Under the pieces are notes generated by a model. That model searched no databases. It was not told where the DNA came from and saw only the letters and a list, made by a program, of their open reading frames with translations. A stretch of 64,000 nucleotides of DNA from Candidatus Lernaella stagnicola (GTDB taxonomy: Bacteria > Lernaellota > Lernaellaia > Lernaellales > Lernaellaceae), in NCBI GenBank assembly GCA_030765525.1, contig JAVCCK010000027.1:248001-312000 (forward strand). Direction: 5' to 3'. Of this stretch, positions 60,429-64,000 are shown piece after piece (positions within the stretch are counted from its first letter, which is position 1; the number at the start of each line of letters is the position of its first letter). The translations under genes and the position numbers were made by a program.

Positions 60429-60457
60429 TAGATAAGTCGCCACGGACCCGTTTTCAA
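60429..60457 (-). promoter_or_regulatory. Sigma-70-type promoter of the ECF sigma/anti-sigma operon
   Basis: Minus strand TTGAAA (60452-60457), 17-bp spacer, TATCTA (60429-60434); predicted start near 60422, 43 bp before GTG 60379. The operon thus appears housekeeping-transcribed. Confidence 0.55.
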
Positions 60458-60575
60458 GGAAAAACGCGCGGCGATGACTTGGCTGACTCGCGCTGAAGAA
60501 AAATGAGGTTAGCCGATCGCAGAGCGATTCCGGGCCGAAAACCCGCTGTGTGTGCTTACGATACTGACCGGCAAC

Positions 60576-61613
60576 CTAACCGAATATCGCCTCGATGTTG
60601 ACGTGTTTCTTCACCAGTTCGCAGACGATGTCCATTTTCGGCTTGTCTTCGATCGTCAGCAAGGCTTCGACCTGCTCGATCTTTTGCACGGTCGTGAAGG
60701 TGTCCCACGGTACCAGCAACACCGGCACCTTGGCTTCGGACGCCTTGGCCAGGATGTTGCCCGGCGGCAGCAGGTTGTTGGTCAACACGATGCACGAAGT
60801 GCCCGACGCGATCGCTGCCAGAATCATATCGCTGCGGTCGCCACTGGTGATGATCAGCTTGTTGCTCTTCTCAAACGACGGATGCCCCACCGCCGAGGAT
60901 ACGCTCATCGCGCCCAGGAAAATATGCTTGACGACATTGTTGATGCCGTCTTCACCGGCCACCACGCGGGCGAAAAGACGCTCGACCAAAAAACGCACCG
61001 GCAGGGTTTCCAGTTCCTCACTGCGGGGGATGATGCCCAGGATCGGCAGACCCGTTTGATCCAGTTCCTCTCGGTAGGTCGCTTCGAAATCCTCGAGGTC
61101 GGCAACGCGGTTGATCACGAAACCGGCCAACCGAGCGCCTTCGTCGTTAATGTAATTCTTGTAGAAATGGATTTCGTCCAGCACCGACGCTTCCCCGCCG
61201 CCGAGCACCAACACCAGCGGGGCGTCGGCGAATTTGGCCAGGCTGATGGCGTCCAAGTGAACCGACGAGCCGAACGCCAGGTTGACCCCCGCTTCGACGA
61301 ACGCCGTGTCGCGGTCGCCGCCGACGGCCTGAATCATTTCCTGCACCTTGGCTTCGGTGGCGGAGCGGTCGTACATATAACGCAGCTTGCCGTGCTCGAA
61401 GCCGATGGTGATATCCTCGGGCTTGGCTTCCATCTTCCACATCTGTGCAAAGAGCGCGGCGTCATGGTCCCACAACCGCTTCTTGCGATACAGCAATCTA
61501 TCGCCGATGGGTTTGACGTAGCCGCTCGAGCCGCCCATCACTTGGGCCAAGCCGACGATCAGGCTGGTCTTGCCGGCGCTTTTTCCAGTTGAAGCAACGA
61601 CGAGCTTTTTCAT
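60576..61613 (-). CDS. P-loop/DRTGG-domain protein (phosphotransacetylase N-terminal type)
   Basis: 345 residues. N-terminal BioD/CobB-type P-loop domain (TGKSAGKTSLIVG, HDAALFAQMW, EAGVNLAFG, LVLGGGEAS) and a C-terminal DRTGG domain (about 215-325; KLIITSGDRSDMILAAI, TNNLLPPGNI). This is the non-catalytic N-terminal half of long bacterial Pta proteins, without the phosphate acetyltransferase domain. It likely senses or regulates acetyl-CoA/acetyl phosphate metabolism. It lies 17 bp after the ADP-forming acetyl-CoA synthetase gene, which supports that. Confidence 0.83.
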   Translation of the reverse strand: MKKLVVASTGKSAGKTSLIVGLAQVMGGSSGYVKPIGDRLLYRKKRLWDHDAALFAQMWKMEAKPEDITIGFEHGKLRYMYDRSATEAKVQEMIQAVGGDRDTAFVEAGVNLAFGSSVHLDAISLAKFADAPLVLVLGGGEASVLDEIHFYKNYINDEGARLAGFVINRVADLEDFEATYREELDQTGLPILGIIPRSEELETLPVRFLVERLFARVVAGEDGINNVVKHIFLGAMSVSSAVGHPSFEKSNKLIITSGDRSDMILAAIASGTSCIVLTNNLLPPGNILAKASEAKVPVLLVPWDTFTTVQKIEQVEALLTIEDKPKMDIVCELVKKHVNIEAIFG

Positions 61614-61630
61614 CTTCAGGCTCCTTTAGA

Positions 61631-63760
61631 TCACTGGCGCAACAGGATGCGGGCATCCACGGTCTTCGCGCCCAAACTCTGATCGTACACGACCAGGGGG
61701 TTGATTTCGATGTCACCGATATCGTCGAAGGTCTGTAAAACGGCGCCGACACGCAAGATCGTGTCCAGCAGCGCGTTAACGTCTTTCTGCTTTTCGCCGC
61801 GCACGCCCATCAGCAACGGGAAGGCGCGGATTTCCTGCACCATGCGCCTGGCCTCTTCCAGCGAAACCGGCAGCGCGCGGAAGGTAACATCTTTCATCAC
61901 CTCCACGTAAATGCCGCCCAGGCCGAACATGACAATCGGCCCGAAGGACGGATCGCGGCGCGCGCCGATAATCGTCTCGACACCCTCTCTGACTTGTTCC
62001 ACGACCTCGACGCCCTCAATGGCCGCATCCGGATTGTGCTCGCGGACATTGTGCATGATCGCCTCGAAGGCGTCGAGAACTTCGGCCTTGTTTTCCAAAT
62101 CCAGGGCGATACCGCCGGCGTCGGATTTGTGGATGACGTCTTTGGAGACGATCTTCATCACCACCGGATACCCGATCTTCTCCGCCGCGATCACCGCCTG
62201 GTGAATGTTGCGCGCCAAGAGGCTCTGCGGCATGGAAATCCCGGCCGCGGCCATCAGCGCGCTGGATTCATGGGCCAGCAGGAAGCGACGATCGTCCGCC
62301 CGCACCTCGGCGAGAATGCGCCTGATCTCTTGCTGGTCGAAACCGGCGGCCAACTCGGCAATGACGCCCGGGTCGCCCGGTTCGATCTGGCGGTTGCGCC
62401 GAACGCCGTAGGCCGCGCCCAAACAGGACACCGCCTCGTACACCTCGTCGAACACCGGCTTAGCTTGCCGGCGCATTTGATCGGTGGCCGTTTCGATGTC
62501 TTTGCCGCCGAGAAACGAGAAAACCATCGGTTTGCGGCCGTCGTTGTAGTCCAGGGCTTTATCGATCGTGCGGGTCAAGTTTTTGCCGTCCAACACGGCG
62601 GTCTGGCAGCCCAGCACGATGATCGAATCGATCTTCTCATGATCGATTGCCGCGGCGATGGCTTTGTCGTAATCCTCCAGGAAGGCGCCGCCGGTAATGT
62701 CGATCGGGTTTTTCATCGACCCGAAATCCGGCGTCGCGTCGCGAAAGATTTTTTCCATTTCCGATACGTCGTCATAAAGATCCACGCCGTATTTTTCGCA
62801 CGCGTCGGTGGCCAGTACGCCCATGCCGCCGCCGTTGGTGATAATCACCGTGGCGTCACCGGGCGGCGGTGCGGATGTGGCCATGAATTTGCACCAGTTG
62901 AGCGCGTCTTGAATGTTCTCGGCCCGCAACGCGCCGCATTGCCGCATGATGGCCGAAAAGACTTCGTCGGCGCCCGCGAGCGAACCGGTGTGCGACGCGG
63001 CAGCCGCGGCGCCGCGCTTGGAACGACCGCTTTTGAGTACGACGATCGGCTTTTTTCGCGTGGCTTCCGACAGAACGCGCACGAACTTGTCGCCCTGCTT
63101 GACGCCCTCGATGTACAACAGGATCGCCTTGGTATTCGGATCCTCCACCAGATGCTCAAGCAGGTCGGCCTCGTCCAAGTCACACTTGTTGCCCACCGAG
63201 ACCACCGCGGACAGGCCGATGTTCTCCGACTTCGTGCGCCCCATCATGGCGATGCCCAGCGCGCCGCTTTGGGTGACGATCGCCACGCCGCCGGGCTGCA
63301 CTTCGCGCGGGCCGAAAGACGCGTTGAGGTCCACCGACCGGCTGTACACGCCGAAGATGTTGGGCCCCAGCACCCGCATGCCGGCCTCGCGGGCGATTTC
63401 GACGATGCGCTGCTCGTCCTCCAGGTTGCCCACTTCCGAGAAACCGGAGGTGATGATCGCCACGTGCTTGACCCCGACCGCCGCGCATTCTTTCACCGAC
63501 GCGATTACGTACTTCGCCGGAATGCAAATGCACGCCAGGTCGATCGGGCCGTCGGCGGCGGCCAAAGAGGGAATCATGGGTACGCCGCAGCACTCGCCGG
63601 GCCTGGGATTGATGGGGTAGAAGCCCCCCTTGTACCCGCTGGCCAAGATGTTCGCCACGACCTTGCTGCCGATCTTGTCGGGGTTGGTCGAGGCGCCGAC
63701 TACCGCGACGCCGCGCGGTTCAAACAAATACTTCATCGAACTGCTGTCGCTGTCCATCAT
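61631..63760 (-). CDS. Acetyl-CoA synthetase (ADP-forming), fused alpha-beta type
   Basis: 709 residues. CoA-binding domain (11-140; VVGASTNPDKIGSKV), ligase domain with VTQSGALG, His-loop AAASHTGSLAG (phospho-His), ATP-grasp domain from about 490 (GYPVVMKIVSKDVIHKSDAGG, GIYVEVMKDV). Catalyses acetyl-CoA + ADP + Pi to acetate + CoA + ATP, conserving energy in anaerobes, or the reverse. Clearly diverged from the first copy (61-63 kb versus 5-7 kb). It overlaps the GNAT gene by 4 bp (61631 side is followed by the DRTGG gene), so three genes form one unit. Confidence 0.9.
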   Translation of the reverse strand: MMDSDSSSMKYLFEPRGVAVVGASTNPDKIGSKVVANILASGYKGGFYPINPRPGECCGVPMIPSLAAADGPIDLACICIPAKYVIASVKECAAVGVKHVAIITSGFSEVGNLEDEQRIVEIAREAGMRVLGPNIFGVYSRSVDLNASFGPREVQPGGVAIVTQSGALGIAMMGRTKSENIGLSAVVSVGNKCDLDEADLLEHLVEDPNTKAILLYIEGVKQGDKFVRVLSEATRKKPIVVLKSGRSKRGAAAAASHTGSLAGADEVFSAIMRQCGALRAENIQDALNWCKFMATSAPPPGDATVIITNGGGMGVLATDACEKYGVDLYDDVSEMEKIFRDATPDFGSMKNPIDITGGAFLEDYDKAIAAAIDHEKIDSIIVLGCQTAVLDGKNLTRTIDKALDYNDGRKPMVFSFLGGKDIETATDQMRRQAKPVFDEVYEAVSCLGAAYGVRRNRQIEPGDPGVIAELAAGFDQQEIRRILAEVRADDRRFLLAHESSALMAAAGISMPQSLLARNIHQAVIAAEKIGYPVVMKIVSKDVIHKSDAGGIALDLENKAEVLDAFEAIMHNVREHNPDAAIEGVEVVEQVREGVETIIGARRDPSFGPIVMFGLGGIYVEVMKDVTFRALPVSLEEARRMVQEIRAFPLLMGVRGEKQKDVNALLDTILRVGAVLQTFDDIGDIEINPLVVYDQSLGAKTVDARILLRQ

Positions 63761-64000
63761 TGATCCTTGAACATCATCTTGAGTTCGTAAACGCCTTCGA
63801 TCATATGCTTGGAAAGATCGAAGCCGGCCTTCTCAAACAGATGCATCATCGGCTTATTCTCGACCAACACTTCGGCCGTGAAGCCCAGGAGCCCCTGTTT
63901 CTTCGCCAAGTAGGTCAGATAGCTGAGCAACTCGGTGCCGATGCCCTTGTTGTGGTAATCGTCCCGCACGACGAAAGACACTTCGGCCGTGTGGCTCAAC
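63757..64000 (-). CDS. GNAT-family acetyltransferase, 5' end cut by window edge
   Basis: The last 81 codons of a GNAT domain: acetyl-CoA-binding motif A VRDDYHNKGIGTELLSYL and motif B FEKAGF. The N-terminal half, including the usual beta1-alpha2 region, lies beyond 64000; the ATG at 63999 is probably internal. Overlap by 4 bp with the ADP-forming acetyl-CoA synthetase gene recalls Pat-type lysine acetyltransferases that acetylate acyl-CoA synthetases, often fused to such synthetases. Regulation of the neighbouring synthetase is a reasonable inference. Confidence 0.75.
   Translation of the reverse strand, partial: LSHTAEVSFVVRDDYHNKGIGTELLSYLTYLAKKQGLLGFTAEVLVENKPMMHLFEKAGFDLSKHMIEGVYELKMMFKDQ

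Noticed and set aside
61994-63763. Plus-strand frame (about 590 codons) opposite the ADP-forming acetyl-CoA synthetase
   Set aside because: Antisense shadow of a clearly conserved enzyme.

Overview
The window is GC-rich, densely packed bacterial DNA with genes on both strands. The organism is Gram-negative: there is a LpxL/HtrB-type lipid A acyltransferase, a FadL-type porin, two further outer-membrane barrel-like proteins, TatA and many lipoproteins. DUF6178, the ferredoxin/MinD/NifX/Mrp/DUF134 operon, ADP-forming acetyl-CoA synthetases and many secreted proteins with aspartate-rich tracts suggest a deltaproteobacterial/Myxococcota-like lineage or a poorly sampled neighbouring phylum. That placement is inference. 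I see no rRNA, tRNA, CRISPR array, prophage or intact insertion sequence.

Layout. 1-7.1 kb (mostly minus): truncated membrane glycosyltransferase, SLC13-type transporter, an unknown plus-strand gene, then an acyl-CoA synthetase (ADP-forming) translationally coupled to two Dpp/Opp permeases. 7.3-12.4 kb: DUF6178 protein, lipoprotein lipase, remnant of a formylglycine-generating-enzyme-type domain, rhomboid protease, tryptophanase. 12.4-18.6 kb: secreted proteins, including a papain-like protease overlapping its probable chagasin-type inhibitor, a large Asp-rich lipoprotein and a purple-acid-phosphatase-like protein. 18.7-23.3 kb: Sel1-repeat pair, SDR dehydrogenase, HEMGH metallopeptidase. 23.3-27.5 kb: six-gene operon DUF134 > DUF5320 > two ferredoxin-MinD ATPases > NifX-like > Mrp-NifX fusion, with a perfect palindrome between the -35 and -10 of its promoter. 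27.7-37.5 kb: Cys-rich lipoprotein, repeat-rich intergenic DNA, FadL, a 43-residue membrane protein with TatA, glycerol kinase, DUF3467, barrel protein, LpxL-like acyltransferase, large lipoprotein, thioredoxin. 37.7-44.9 kb: MazG, a cobalamin riboswitch leading into an Asp-rich beta-propeller lipoprotein, membrane glycosyltransferase plus SGNH hydrolase, and an unknown protein. 45-57 kb: beta-lactamase-like hydrolase, propeller protein, esterase, HAD phosphatase, barrel, DUF6150-like repeat protein with a fucose-isomerase-fold enzyme, B12-radical SAM, glycerate-kinase-like protein, propeller lipoprotein. 57-64 kb: DUF255 thioredoxin-fold protein, ECF sigma/zinc anti-sigma pair, and a DRTGG protein / acetyl-CoA synthetase / GNAT operon.

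Most notable points: (1) Asp/Asn tracts next to a lipobox Cys at the N-terminus of several proteins, and two proteins without a lipobox that carry the tract at the C-terminus ending in GCGC or GCGL, which may be an undescribed C-terminal anchor; (2) a complete B12 riboswitch with promoter, P1 stem and downstream terminator around a propeller lipoprotein that recalls BtuG of Bacteroides; (3) the overlapping protease-inhibitor pair; (4) the DUF134/Mrp/NifX operon with its candidate operator.
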